This document shows positions 44,482-53,416 of a DNA stretch of 64,000 bases, one piece after another (position 1 is the first letter of the stretch; each line of letters opens with the position of its first letter). The stretch is from Mangrovimonas xylaniphaga (lineage in GTDB: Bacteria > Bacteroidota > Bacteroidia > Flavobacteriales > Flavobacteriaceae). The notes beneath the pieces were generated by a model. That model saw only the letters and a program-made list of their open reading frames with translations. It had not been told where the DNA came from and searched no databases. The stretch covers positions 496,001 to 560,000 of the forward strand of contig NZ_LBIP01000018.1 in assembly GCF_001280435.1 (NCBI RefSeq), in the 5' to 3' direction. The translations under genes and the position numbers were made by a program.

Positions 44482-45540
44482 TTAGTTGGTTGGCAAACTG
44501 CTAATTTCAATAGGCGGTTTTGCCAGTTGATTCATCACTTCTGGAGTCTTGCTGTATAACATTTGGATGATTCTGTGAGGTGCGAACACATACTTTTCCT
44601 TTGTTGGTTCACTCCATTTTTGAAAGGTTTGCTTTGAAAAATAACCACCTTCACTAAAATCACCTCTGGAACGCACTTCGTCAATTTCCAAAGACATGGC
44701 ATAAGATTCCAACGGAATTTCCTTTTTCCCTATGCCCTGTAAAATGGCATGGGTAATTTTGTTTTCATCCTTGGCAAATACATTATGAAGCGGTCCTAAA
44801 TCAATTCTTTTGATAAGTTTCGGATGGATATTCGGCAATTTTTTATCAATACCATAGGCCATGGTGTCCATAGCCATTTTTCTATCCCCAACCGTTTTAA
44901 GCGCTTCATAAATATCATTTTTAATGTCTTCAATACGATTGCTTCCTTTTAAGTCGAAATACATAAAACATATAAAAGGGCGATTGAGTACCACATCAAA
45001 GAAGCTCCAACTGGTCATTAATTCGGTTGAAGCTGTTTCAGGTGCTGCGATAATTTTCCCCTGAACAAAACGATTAAAAATGTAATTTTTGTTCACCGAT
45101 TGATAATAAGAAATCGAAGCTGCCTGAAACAGCCTGCTTCGCTTAACTGGTTGCTTTTTTCTTAACAACGTATCCAGAAATTCCTCTTGCAACACAGGGA
45201 TTGGCGTCAACTTTTCCAAATATTGGTCACGAAGTTCAAGATCGTTGAACAAGTACCTGAATTCCAAATAATTTGGAAATCCAGATTCTGTTAAATCCAC
45301 CTTCATGTTATCCTCGTCATCATACATATATTTAATACGCATGGCCTCGATGGAATACATCAACAAATCGCAATATTGCTTAAAAAAGACAATTTCCTGT
45401 TTGGTACACAATGCATTGCGCTGTACACTAACAATCAATTCCTTCAAAGCAAAATCTACCATATTGTGGTAGAAATTATAATGCTCCTTTGAATCGAGAA
45501 AGGCAGAATCCAAGGGGGTTACAATATGCTCTACAGACAT
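44482..45540 (-). CDS. Unknown protein of the AAA/Nudix cluster
   Basis: 352 residues, soluble, largely helical in the first half (DFALKELIVSVQRNALCTKQEIVFFKQYC) and mixed later (FICFMYFDLKGSNRIEDIKNDIYEAL near 200-230). No recognised motif. Located 79 bases before the AAA gene on the same strand, after a terminator that ends the coiled-coil gene, so it may start its own message continuing into the AAA operon. Confidence 0.75.
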   Translation of the reverse strand: MSVEHIVTPLDSAFLDSKEHYNFYHNMVDFALKELIVSVQRNALCTKQEIVFFKQYCDLLMYSIEAMRIKYMYDDEDNMKVDLTESGFPNYLEFRYLFNDLELRDQYLEKLTPIPVLQEEFLDTLLRKKQPVKRSRLFQAASISYYQSVNKNYIFNRFVQGKIIAAPETASTELMTSWSFFDVVLNRPFICFMYFDLKGSNRIEDIKNDIYEALKTVGDRKMAMDTMAYGIDKKLPNIHPKLIKRIDLGPLHNVFAKDENKITHAILQGIGKKEIPLESYAMSLEIDEVRSRGDFSEGGYFSKQTFQKWSEPTKEKYVFAPHRIIQMLYSKTPEVMNQLAKPPIEISSLPTN

Positions 45541-45633
45541 ATAAAAATTACTTTAAACTTTTATTTGATTAGATAGACAGTCATGAAGTTTCCAAGTATC
45601 TAACCTAAGATCAATTCACCTAAGCGGTGTTTT

Positions 45634-45662
45634 AAAAAAGAGATTCCCTCTTTCGAGGGAAT
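45634..45662 (-). terminator. Terminator after the coiled-coil gene
   Basis: An 8-bp perfect stem (45643-45650 with 45655-45662) with a TTTC loop, then six T on the minus strand, only 9 bases past the stop of the 446-aa gene. It may allow read-through into the following genes. Confidence 0.8.
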
Positions 45663-45670
45663 GCTTCTAT

Positions 45671-47011
45671 TTAACTTAACAAATCGTCGTTACCTTCGTT
45701 TGTTTTTTTTGCAGGTTTTGTAGTTTCAACTTCAACCGATTCTTTGGCATCTGCTTTATAGTAATCTTCAAAAATTTCTTTCATATCGATACCATAACGC
45801 TCCGCGAAATTCTTTTGAATATCCATATCCTTCTCTCTGATTTCCTGCAAAGCTTCAGCATAACTACTATACACACCTTGCATAACTTTTTCATGAACAG
45901 GAATGTTATCCATCATTTCCTGACGAGCTTTAGCACTAGCAGTATGCATTGCTGCTAAAGTCTCACCAATGTGCTCATCTGTTTTAACTCCCAGATGTTC
46001 CAAAATAGCAGCAAATTCTTGATCGGTGCGTGCTTTTAATGCCACTACATAGCCATCATAGTATTTTAAACGCTCTTCAGTATCACTCTTCAATTTCGCT
46101 CTATGTGTTTGCAGATTGCTTCTTAAAGATGTCAATACCTTAATGGTTAAATTGTGCTTGTGCACAAAGCTGTCCTTGGAAGCCGCCAAAGTAGTGTAGG
46201 CATTTTTAAGACCTTCCAACTCTTCCACCTTTTGCTCAAGTTCGGTAACTTTTCCAACGGCTTGCGCATATTCAGCAGATTGTTTATCGGCAATCTCCTC
46301 CAATTCCTGGCGAGCTTGTTTCAACAAAGCATATTGCTCTTCAAGTTTTGCTTCAACTTCTTTTTTCTTTTCAAGCGCTTTCGTATGGTTTTTGGTCGCT
46401 TCCACAATGGCATCCTGAAGCTTATCTTCAACTTCCTTGATTTCCATTTCACGGTTCTTTAATCGAGATACCGCAGCCTGACTCTTGAAAGACAATTCGC
46501 TTAATAAGGTTTGCACATCTGCAGATTCTATACGTTGTTGAAACAACGCTTTGGCTTTATTATCGGCTGCATCTCTATCTTTTTGCGCATTTTGCAATTC
46601 TTGCTCAGCTTCCTTGATTTTACTTTTACGCCCCCAAAGATTATTCCACCATGTGTCTGGTTTCCCCTCGGCATCTTCAAGTTCAACCCTGGCACGCTCC
46701 AAACGTTTTATAGCGTCATCAATAACTTTTTGCTCTTCAGCATTTAAATGAGAAAAGTCCTCAAATATGATTCCCACTTCGTCCTGATAATCTGTTAAAT
46801 CCTTTATGGCATCCAACAATGTAGAACGGTCCTTTTCGGCCATATGGACAACGTCATCCAAAGTGGCATTCAAAATCTTTTGACGCACTTCAGGATCGTC
46901 CTCTTGAGCTAATTTGGACTTCATGGTGTCAATGGCTTTTCCCCAATTGACATCTACTTTTTCTTGGCTTTGATTGGAGTTGGTTTCCAATAAATCGAAA
47001 TCATCAGACAT
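45671..47011 (-). CDS. Large coiled-coil protein of the unknown cluster
   Basis: 446 residues, no signal peptide or membrane helix. Long coiled coil from about residue 85 to 290 (KKKEVEAKLEEQYALLKQARQELEE and similar), interrupted by a Trp-rich turn PDTWWNNLWGRKSK (about 118-131). A conserved-looking segment NLTIKVLTSLRSNLQTHRAKL (about 287-307) follows, then a helical tail and an acidic end. It recalls filament-like or scaffold proteins; automated names such as 'microtubule-binding protein' would rest only on the coiled coil. It is the first gene of the minus-strand cluster and ends in its own terminator. Confidence 0.8.
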   Translation of the reverse strand: MSDDFDLLETNSNQSQEKVDVNWGKAIDTMKSKLAQEDDPEVRQKILNATLDDVVHMAEKDRSTLLDAIKDLTDYQDEVGIIFEDFSHLNAEEQKVIDDAIKRLERARVELEDAEGKPDTWWNNLWGRKSKIKEAEQELQNAQKDRDAADNKAKALFQQRIESADVQTLLSELSFKSQAAVSRLKNREMEIKEVEDKLQDAIVEATKNHTKALEKKKEVEAKLEEQYALLKQARQELEEIADKQSAEYAQAVGKVTELEQKVEELEGLKNAYTTLAASKDSFVHKHNLTIKVLTSLRSNLQTHRAKLKSDTEERLKYYDGYVVALKARTDQEFAAILEHLGVKTDEHIGETLAAMHTASAKARQEMMDNIPVHEKVMQGVYSSYAEALQEIREKDMDIQKNFAERYGIDMKEIFEDYYKADAKESVEVETTKPAKKTNEGNDDLLS

Positions 47012-47184
47012 ATTTAGTTGTAATTTTTAGTTGAACGTTAATTTTTCGGAAAGGCAATTTCGTTAAAAAAATACCATTTATAAAATTAAATCTCTCTAAA
47101 AATATAAGTAGTTTAACAATTTAATTTGTTACATGATATTTATTTAAAATTTCTTATTCTATATTTAACTAAAACTAAAATCTT

Positions 47185-48120
47185 ATGAACAATAAATTCT
47201 ACCTTACAATAAGTTTAGCCGCGACCTTACTATTATTTAATTGTAAAAGCGATAAAAAGGAACCAACTGAAACGCCTCCAACGGTTGAAAGTCCAACGGC
47301 AACTCCTCCTGAAGATATTGAAGAGGTAGAAAAGGACTCTTCGGTAACTAATGAAGTGCCCACTAAGAAAGAAACTCCTGCACCCACTGAAAAAAAATCT
47401 GATGTTAAAAAGAACATCGCAAGTAATGTTTCTGTAGAAGGAGCCATCAAAATTACGGCCATAGAGCATGCTTCGATGGTTTTAGAAACTAATGGGACAA
47501 CTATCTATATTGACCCTGTTGGAGGTTCAGGACTTTATAAAGGGATTAACCCTCCTAATTTCATTTTAATAACAGACATCCATGGCGATCATTTGGATGT
47601 ACCTACATTGGAAGCTATAACCTCTCCTAATACCATCATCATCGGCCCGCGAGCCGTAAAAGAAAAATTAAGCCCATCTTTACTTAAAAACTATGAGCTA
47701 ATGTTTAATGGCTTGAGCAAAGGGTTTAAAACTTCTAAAGTTGAATTGAATATCGACGCAATCCCTATGTATAATCTTAGAGAAGAAGCTTTGCAATTCC
47801 ACACTAAAGATCGTGGCAATGGTTACGTATTAAGTATTAACGGTACCAGGGTGTATGTGTCTGGAGATACCGAAGACATTCCAGAAATGAGAAGCCTTAA
47901 AAATATAGACATTGCTTTTGTATGCATGAACCTTCCTTATACTATGACCGTTGAAAGTGCTGCGAGTGCCGTCCTTGATTTCAAACCTAAAAAAGTATAT
48001 CCCTACCATTATAGAGGAACCGAGGGTTACAGCGATGTGAAAAAATTCAAGAATTTAGTAAATGCCGGTAATAAAACCGTAAAAGTTGTACAGTTGGAAT
48101 GGTACGACCAAAATATGTAA
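47185..48120 (+). CDS. Metallo-beta-lactamase-fold lipoprotein
   Basis: 311 residues. Lipoprotein signal MNNKFYLTISLAATLLLFNC (Cys20 lipidated), then a Pro/Thr/Glu-rich linker (about 25-80). The UlaG-like metallo-beta-lactamase domain follows, with IEHASMVLETNGTTIYIDPV (about 92-112), ITDIHGDHLD (about 131, the HxHxDH motif with Asp in place of the first His), SGDTEDIP (about 230) and YPYHYRG (about 271). The Asp replacement may weaken one metal site, or be usual for this periplasmic group. The substrate is unknown. The predicted place is a membrane surface outside the cytoplasm. Confidence 0.85.
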   Translation: MNNKFYLTISLAATLLLFNCKSDKKEPTETPPTVESPTATPPEDIEEVEKDSSVTNEVPTKKETPAPTEKKSDVKKNIASNVSVEGAIKITAIEHASMVLETNGTTIYIDPVGGSGLYKGINPPNFILITDIHGDHLDVPTLEAITSPNTIIIGPRAVKEKLSPSLLKNYELMFNGLSKGFKTSKVELNIDAIPMYNLREEALQFHTKDRGNGYVLSINGTRVYVSGDTEDIPEMRSLKNIDIAFVCMNLPYTMTVESAASAVLDFKPKKVYPYHYRGTEGYSDVKKFKNLVNAGNKTVKVVQLEWYDQNM

Positions 48121-48172
48121 TTCAATTTATTAACAAATTTAGAACGAATAGTTTATGTTAAAATTTATATTG

Positions 48173-48180
48173 TATATTTG
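48173..48180 (+). promoter_or_regulatory. -7 promoter element for the 75-aa gene
   Basis: TATATTTG matches TAnnTTTG exactly; TTTATG 20 bases upstream could be the -33. The ATG at 48210 follows after 29 bases. Confidence 0.5.
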
Positions 48181-48209
48181 GTAAGCAAACCCTATCTATC
48201 TGTATAATT

Positions 48210-48437
48210 ATGACAACCTTAGCCTATACTTCTCATTTTTTGGTCAGTACCACAGAGCTTACGTTAATTCTAATTCTAACTGCTGCTGTGTTTATTTTTT
48301 TTATAGTCATTGCTATAATAAAAATGTATAAACTAAAAGCAGAAAACAAACGGCTAACAGAACTAGAATCCTTCAAAGCTTCGGTAGACGAAAGCTACAA
48401 AGACTTTACCGAAGGACATTTATACGATAACAATTAA
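48210..48437 (+). CDS. Small single-helix membrane protein
   Basis: 75 residues. One strong membrane helix (about 17-40, TLILILTAAVFIFFIVIAI), then a charged cytoplasmic helix (KMYKLKAENKRLTELESFK) and acidic tail. It has its own promoter element and a terminator overlapping the stop codon, so it is transcribed alone. Function unknown. Confidence 0.75.
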   Translation: MTTLAYTSHFLVSTTELTLILILTAAVFIFFIVIAIIKMYKLKAENKRLTELESFKASVDESYKDFTEGHLYDNN

Positions 48438-48461
48438 GAACCTTATTAAGGTTCTTTTTTT
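48436..48461 (+). terminator. Terminator of the 75-aa gene
   Basis: A 9-bp stem (48436-48444 with 48448-48456) with a 3-base loop and a T run; the stem begins inside the stop codon. Confidence 0.85.
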
Positions 48462-48618
48462 ATACGTAAAAGTGTCATGAAATTAATTGATTTCACACAT
48501 TCTTATAAAAATCTTAAAATTAATGAGTAATATTTTCTATTATCACTGTTAAAAAAAATTAACAAGAAAAATCTAATTAATTTTAACAGATTTTATTAGA
48601 TTTTTAAGCATATAAGTA

Positions 48619-48626
48619 TATCTTTG
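48619..48626 (+). promoter_or_regulatory. -7 promoter element for the lipoprotein at 48658
   Basis: TATCTTTG matches TAnnTTTG exactly, 31 bases before the ATG. Confidence 0.6.
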
Positions 48627-48657
48627 GCGACGAAATTTTAATTTTAAAACAACAACT

Positions 48658-49515
48658 ATGAAAAAACTTTTATTATTATGTTCTTTGTTTGTAGGAACAT
48701 CTGCCCTAGTTTCTTGTAGCAGCAGTGATGACGATTCTTCAGGAGGTGATCCAGTTGCTAATTCCATTACCTTAACTGCTGATGTTACAAGTATCGAAAT
48801 GGGAAGTTCAGTAAATCTTACTGTAATGAACGATCTTGACGAAAATGTAACTGGAACTTCAACTTATTATGCAAACGGTGCAGTAATTTCTCAAGTATTT
48901 ACTCCTACCGCTGCAGGTTCTTATACTATCCATGCTGAAAACGGTAGCTTAGTAAGTAATACCGTTACAGTAACAGTTATTGCTGTACAACAAGATAATG
49001 CTATATTCTATAATGAAATGAACTATGAATTAGCAAACTCTGTATTAGTATATTATGGAGCAGTTGATGCTTCAGATGACGGAATTGATGAAAACACTCA
49101 TGGGCTTTGGGCTTTAGTGGCAGGAAATGGTGATTTTCAAACTACAGATTCAACCAATTACATTCAATTCATTTTATTGACAGACCTCGATACTGAAGGT
49201 CTTCCACTTTTCCCTAGCAGTGAAGCTTCAACTTATTACTACTCTTTAGCTTATTTAGCATTAGACGGAGTTGATATTGTTACCGAATTTGGTCATGAAG
49301 CTGACCCAGCTTTTGCTATCAATGCTGACTTCTCGGAAACAGCTGATTTTTCATATAGTGCTTCTGTAGATGGTACTCCAATTGCCCTTGATTATGCAAC
49401 AACCTATTTAGGCTATATTGATCAATCTACAAGCGGACGCCCTGCTGCTGTTACTCCAATTTCTGAAGTAAACACAAAAATTGATCCTATTTTATTGAAC
49501 GCTTTACTTAAGTAA
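48658..49515 (+). CDS. Putative lipoprotein with Ig-like repeat region
   Basis: 285 residues. Signal MKKLLLLCSLFVGTSALVSC then SSSDDDSSGGD, a common flavobacterial lipoprotein opening whose Ser/Asp run after Cys may signal surface export. Residues about 35-105 resemble a bacterial Ig-like domain (SVNLTVMNDLDENVTGTSTYYANG, PTAAGSYTIHAENG). The rest is a beta-rich domain (about 110-285) with many Asp/Thr/Tyr. Function unknown. Single gene with promoter and terminator. Confidence 0.8.
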   Translation: MKKLLLLCSLFVGTSALVSCSSSDDDSSGGDPVANSITLTADVTSIEMGSSVNLTVMNDLDENVTGTSTYYANGAVISQVFTPTAAGSYTIHAENGSLVSNTVTVTVIAVQQDNAIFYNEMNYELANSVLVYYGAVDASDDGIDENTHGLWALVAGNGDFQTTDSTNYIQFILLTDLDTEGLPLFPSSEASTYYYSLAYLALDGVDIVTEFGHEADPAFAINADFSETADFSYSASVDGTPIALDYATTYLGYIDQSTSGRPAAVTPISEVNTKIDPILLNALLK

Positions 49516-49536
49516 TTCGCGAAATACTTTAAATAA

Positions 49537-49569
49537 AAAAAAAGCCTGCAAATTGCAGGCTTTTTTTTA
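49537..49569. terminator. Bidirectional terminator
   Basis: A 10-bp stem (49541-49550 with 49554-49563) with a 3-base loop and long A and T flanks, between genes ending at 49515 (+) and 49583 (-). Confidence 0.93.
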
Positions 49570-49582
49570 TTTAAATTCAACA

Positions 49583-52096
49583 CTACCAATTACACAATGA
49601 TTTATCAATGCAACCTAACATTGTTTGTCCATCCAATTCTAAACCAATAAAAGAAATAATTTCTGGCAAAATCTCTTCTGGATGTTCCATTAAATCCTTA
49701 TAATTCACATACAAAAGTTCCACGCCTGGTTCCTTATCTTTCCAAATTTCAACTTCCTTTAAATGTTTTCGGTAAGCATTCAACAAATCCACTGGTAAAT
49801 TATCAGTATCCCTACCAATCATTTTTTGCTGAGATTTCACTACATCTGTCAAATCTCGATTCATAAAAATAACTTTATAGCGGTATTGCGGATCTAAAAA
49901 TTTCAACAACGGAGCTACCACCTTTACAGATTTACCTCTAGCCAAATGTAACCAAGAATTATCCTTATGTATTGACATCACAGGGTTATACTCAAAATAC
50001 CCTTTGGGATTTGATTCATCTGGTTTCCTTGAAAAATCCGTTAAGACCTCGATACCTCCATTGTGTAACATTTGCATCATTAAAGAAGTCCCTGAACGAG
50101 GCAAACCAGACACAACTACTATTTGATTCTTTCTATAGATTGAAGACACTTTATCGTTAGGCTCATTTTGATTGAGTAGTTTTTCTTCTACATTCTCAAG
50201 AGCCATGTCCATTCTAGAATTCTTTTTAACTACAAATCTTGAGGCAGTTTCATAAGCAATCTTTGCATTTTGCAAATCACCCAACTTCTCCAAAGCCTCA
50301 CCCAATGTGTAGTGTGCAGCAGGATAATATTTTATAAAGTTAATACTAGATAGAGCATGATGTGCGGCCCGTTCAAAATCCCCTGTCCGGATGAGAGTTT
50401 CAGCCAGTGCCTGGTGATATTTAGCCGAATCACTTTCCATCTTAATAGCTTCTTCAAAAGCCGCCTTGGCACCATCAAATTTCTGAAGTTGCCTATATAT
50501 GATCCCTATTTGATACCAAACTTCGGAATTTGGTTGTCGTTCTTTTGCAGCGAGAAGTAATCTTAAAGCTTGATCTAACTTTCCTTTTCCTATAAGAATT
50601 TTGGCTTCCGAAAAATAAGTGTTTATCTGAAACATTTTGTTCATTGTACGCAATTTCCCCAAATACTTTTCAGCCACATCAAAATCTTGTTCAGATAAAC
50701 TGATGGATAATAAATCCATATAATAAGGAATGACATCTATGGGCTTTTCATGCTTTATGAGCTCCAAAAGCAATGGCTTTGCTGATTCAAAATCATGCTT
50801 TCCTATAAACACCCTTGCCAAATTATGTTTTAAATCGCATTGGGTCTTCAAAATGGCTACTTCAAGTTTTTCATCTGGTTTCTCCACATATCCCAAATCA
50901 ATGAGTTGCTGCATCGTTTCTGTATCAGATAGTGCTTCCTCTAATTCATAGGAATCATGTTCTCCAAAATCACCTTCCACTTGTTCCCAACTATCAATAA
51001 ACCTAGGGGTTTCAGGATTTTCAAATATATCCAGTGCAACATTGCCATCCATATCTTTACCAATGGGTAAACCATACATGTGCAAAATGGTAGGAGCAAT
51101 ATCAATAAGTTTTAAACCGAATACCTTTTCATTCTTTTTTATATTGGGGCCTGCGGCTACAAAAATGCCAAATTGCCGATGCTCCAGAGCTGGTGCTGCT
51201 GGATATTTTGGCATTTTCAAAATACGTTTGGCACCCGATTCAAAACCGTGGTCGGACATTACAATTATGGTGGTTTCCTCATCCACCAATTCCATCACTC
51301 GTTCCAACATCATATCTTGAAAACGATAGGCTCCAATGACCGTCTTATTATAAATATCGTATTGCTCTTGGGAAACACCATTCAGCTTAGGAGGGTAATA
51401 CTTCATAAAGGAATGGCAAAAATGGTCTATCATGTCATAATAAACCGCCATAAAATCCCATGCTGTCTCTCGCATAAGATAAGTTGCCACAGCATGTACC
51501 GAAGTATTTTGAGCAATTAAATTTGCCAACGACTGTAATCCAAAATCCTTTTCTTGATCAATCTGTGCCGCTTTGGGAATAAAAGGCAAAATATGAGCTT
51601 CCGTAACTTCATAGGGGAACATTCGCAAATCCTTGATATCATGAGTCAATTCTTCAGGATGAATCGTGCCGATTTTTATTGGAGTTGTTTTTTGTGGGTT
51701 TGGATCTACTTTTTGAAATTTATCTGACACTACAACCCCGTTAATTGGTTCAGCTGGAAAACTTGGCCACCATCCTACCATATTACTTTTTAATCCCTCA
51801 TGATGCAATATATTCCAAATAGCTCTCGACTTTCTGGAAGTAACCGTAACAGGTCTGATTCCATTCATATTTGGAGTCACTTCCATAAAACCCAACACTC
51901 CGTGTTTGTCTGGGGTTTTTCCTGTTGCAACGGACGACCATAACATTGGTGAAAAAGGAGGATTCATAGTTCCCATATTCCCTGAAACCCCATTATCCAT
52001 CAAACGCTTCAATGCTGGCATTTGATCTTTCTCCAAAAGCGGTCTTATAATATTCCAATCAGCCGCATCCCAACCAATTAAAAGTACCTTAGTCAT
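49583..52096 (-). CDS. Type I phosphodiesterase-TPR-sulfotransferase fusion
   Basis: 837 residues in three parts. About 1-370: alkaline-phosphatase-fold phosphodiesterase, with metal-site motifs LLIGWDAADW, MIDHFCHSF and MSDHGFESG; no signal peptide is present, unlike most secreted members. About 420-630: TPR helices (VWYQIGIIYRQLQKFDGAKA, AHYTLGEALEKLGDLQNAKI). About 645-837: sulfotransferase with the PAPS loop VVSGLPRSGTSLMMQ and a later FMNRDLTDVVKSQ. One chain could add sulfate and remove a phospho- or nucleotide group from a glycan or lipid. A 51-residue gene upstream overlaps its start by 8 bases. Confidence 0.85.
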   Translation of the reverse strand: MTKVLLIGWDAADWNIIRPLLEKDQMPALKRLMDNGVSGNMGTMNPPFSPMLWSSVATGKTPDKHGVLGFMEVTPNMNGIRPVTVTSRKSRAIWNILHHEGLKSNMVGWWPSFPAEPINGVVVSDKFQKVDPNPQKTTPIKIGTIHPEELTHDIKDLRMFPYEVTEAHILPFIPKAAQIDQEKDFGLQSLANLIAQNTSVHAVATYLMRETAWDFMAVYYDMIDHFCHSFMKYYPPKLNGVSQEQYDIYNKTVIGAYRFQDMMLERVMELVDEETTIIVMSDHGFESGAKRILKMPKYPAAPALEHRQFGIFVAAGPNIKKNEKVFGLKLIDIAPTILHMYGLPIGKDMDGNVALDIFENPETPRFIDSWEQVEGDFGEHDSYELEEALSDTETMQQLIDLGYVEKPDEKLEVAILKTQCDLKHNLARVFIGKHDFESAKPLLLELIKHEKPIDVIPYYMDLLSISLSEQDFDVAEKYLGKLRTMNKMFQINTYFSEAKILIGKGKLDQALRLLLAAKERQPNSEVWYQIGIIYRQLQKFDGAKAAFEEAIKMESDSAKYHQALAETLIRTGDFERAAHHALSSINFIKYYPAAHYTLGEALEKLGDLQNAKIAYETASRFVVKKNSRMDMALENVEEKLLNQNEPNDKVSSIYRKNQIVVVSGLPRSGTSLMMQMLHNGGIEVLTDFSRKPDESNPKGYFEYNPVMSIHKDNSWLHLARGKSVKVVAPLLKFLDPQYRYKVIFMNRDLTDVVKSQQKMIGRDTDNLPVDLLNAYRKHLKEVEIWKDKEPGVELLYVNYKDLMEHPEEILPEIISFIGLELDGQTMLGCIDKSLCNW

Positions 52097-52244
52097 TGGG
52101 GAAATTTTGTTGGTGTACCTGTCTCTCCTTGACTTCTCTCCAAGCTCTCAATCCAATATCCCCTAAAGCCAATAATCCCAAAGATCCTTCTGGTGTAATT
52201 GTATACTTGTCTTGTTTAATAGAATGGTTGGTTTGCGATTTCAT
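52089..52244 (-). CDS. 51-residue protein overlapping the fusion-enzyme gene
   Basis: ATG at 52244, TAA at 52089. The TAA shares ATGACTAA with the start of the fusion gene (8-base overlap), so the two are translationally coupled. The product has a hydrophilic start (MKSQTNHSIKQDKYTI), a Gly/Leu-rich middle SLGLLALGDIGLRAWRE that could be a short amphipathic helix, and a polar end. It resembles neither a signal peptide nor a known domain. The overlap and matching reading direction support a real small gene; its role might be targeting or being a substrate of the enzyme next door. Confidence 0.6.
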   Translation of the reverse strand: MKSQTNHSIKQDKYTITPEGSLGLLALGDIGLRAWREVKERQVHQQNFPND

Positions 52245-52626
52245 ACAACTAAAATTAAAGTATATGAAATTAATAAAATTCCACTACTAAAACAATTTAA
52301 AAACCTAATTTACAATACATTAAACAAATTCACTTCAACTGATGATACATCTTATATTTCATCCATCGACAAAACATATTTGTTTGTCTACAAAACCCCT
52401 ACTTTCGTCTTCAAATGCTTTTATTACTGGTATATTCAGTAACTTAGTTAATAATACAGTTTCTCTATTTCCCCTGTATTACATTATTCTCTCTATTCCT
52501 TGGAAATTAATTTTTAGTTGAAGTTTGACATGTTTAAGTCTGTTTTGAATCTCGCTTTAGCTTTCAACCAGACTAGTGTACCAATGAGGTTTATTCGAAA
52601 TAACATTTTTCACCAAAACAATTGCC
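52245..52626. other. Intergenic, no gene recognised
   Basis: About 380 AT-rich bases between divergent genes. I see no convincing protein, RNA or strong promoter. There is a 6-bp inverted repeat TTACTG/CAGTAA (52424-52442) and a partial -7-like TAAGTCTG before the sorting-domain gene. It must hold promoters for both directions. Confidence 0.6.
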
Positions 52627-53403
52627 ATGGATACTCCCAACAATAAAAATTTTATTCTGAATTTAGCACAATATAGTACACTAGCCATGGCTTTAGCTAG
52701 TGCCACAGATACCAATGGACAAATTATCTACACTGATGTTGATCCAGATATAACCACAGCATACTACAACTTGGATTTAAACAACGATAGTACCGATGAT
52801 TTTCAATTTGACATAACTAATTCTTTCGGTACATGGTTTAATTTACAACCTCAAAATTCCAATGCTGCTTTGGGAGAATATGGGTTTTGGTATAACTCCC
52901 TAAATGTCTTAAACAATGACCAAGTTATCAGTTTCGGCCTATCAGAATGGGTAAGTGGATGGTTATTTATGTGCAACGGGGCATGGGGAGGTTGGTGTGG
53001 CAAAACCGACAAATATATCGGTTTACGATTAAAGATAGGATTAAACATACACTATGGTTGGGTAAGGCTAGATGTAAACATGAAGACTTTTACCATTAAA
53101 GACTATGCATATAATATAACACCTGGAGAATCTATCAATGCTGGTCAAACTGTTTTAAGTATAGATGATCTTGATCCAAAAGAAATAAAGGTGATTTCAT
53201 TAGCAAACAGAATTAATCTTTACAATTTACCACAACCATTGGAATATAAAATATTTTCGTTAACAGGGCAATTAGTCCTTGACGGAAAAACGAAAGAAAC
53301 CACGTATACGATCCATACCAATGCACTTACAAAGGGTGTATATGTTATCGAACTGTTTGACAAACAATGGAAATCAACATTAAAAAAGAAGATTGTCATT
53401 TAA
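52627..53403 (+). CDS. Type IX-secreted protein, tandem paralogue 1
   Basis: 258 residues. N-terminal export region (about 1-31: LNLAQYSTLAMALASATDTNGQ), then IIYTDVDPDITTAYYNLDLN, a Trp/Cys-containing beta domain (FMCNGAWGGWCGKTDKY, about 116-132), GWVRLDVN and PGESINAGQ. A type A type IX sorting domain (about 185-258) ends LKKKIVI. The product should cross the outer membrane by T9SS and be attached or released. It is nearly the same length as the next two genes and clearly a tandem duplicate. Function unknown. Confidence 0.85.
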   Translation: MDTPNNKNFILNLAQYSTLAMALASATDTNGQIIYTDVDPDITTAYYNLDLNNDSTDDFQFDITNSFGTWFNLQPQNSNAALGEYGFWYNSLNVLNNDQVISFGLSEWVSGWLFMCNGAWGGWCGKTDKYIGLRLKIGLNIHYGWVRLDVNMKTFTIKDYAYNITPGESINAGQTVLSIDDLDPKEIKVISLANRINLYNLPQPLEYKIFSLTGQLVLDGKTKETTYTIHTNALTKGVYVIELFDKQWKSTLKKKIVI

Positions 53404-53416
53404 TCAAAAATAAGTT

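Noticed and set aside
52096-52290. Plus-strand open frame opposite the 51-residue gene
   Set aside because: It overlaps the minus-strand small gene that is coupled to the fusion enzyme, and lacks any start context.
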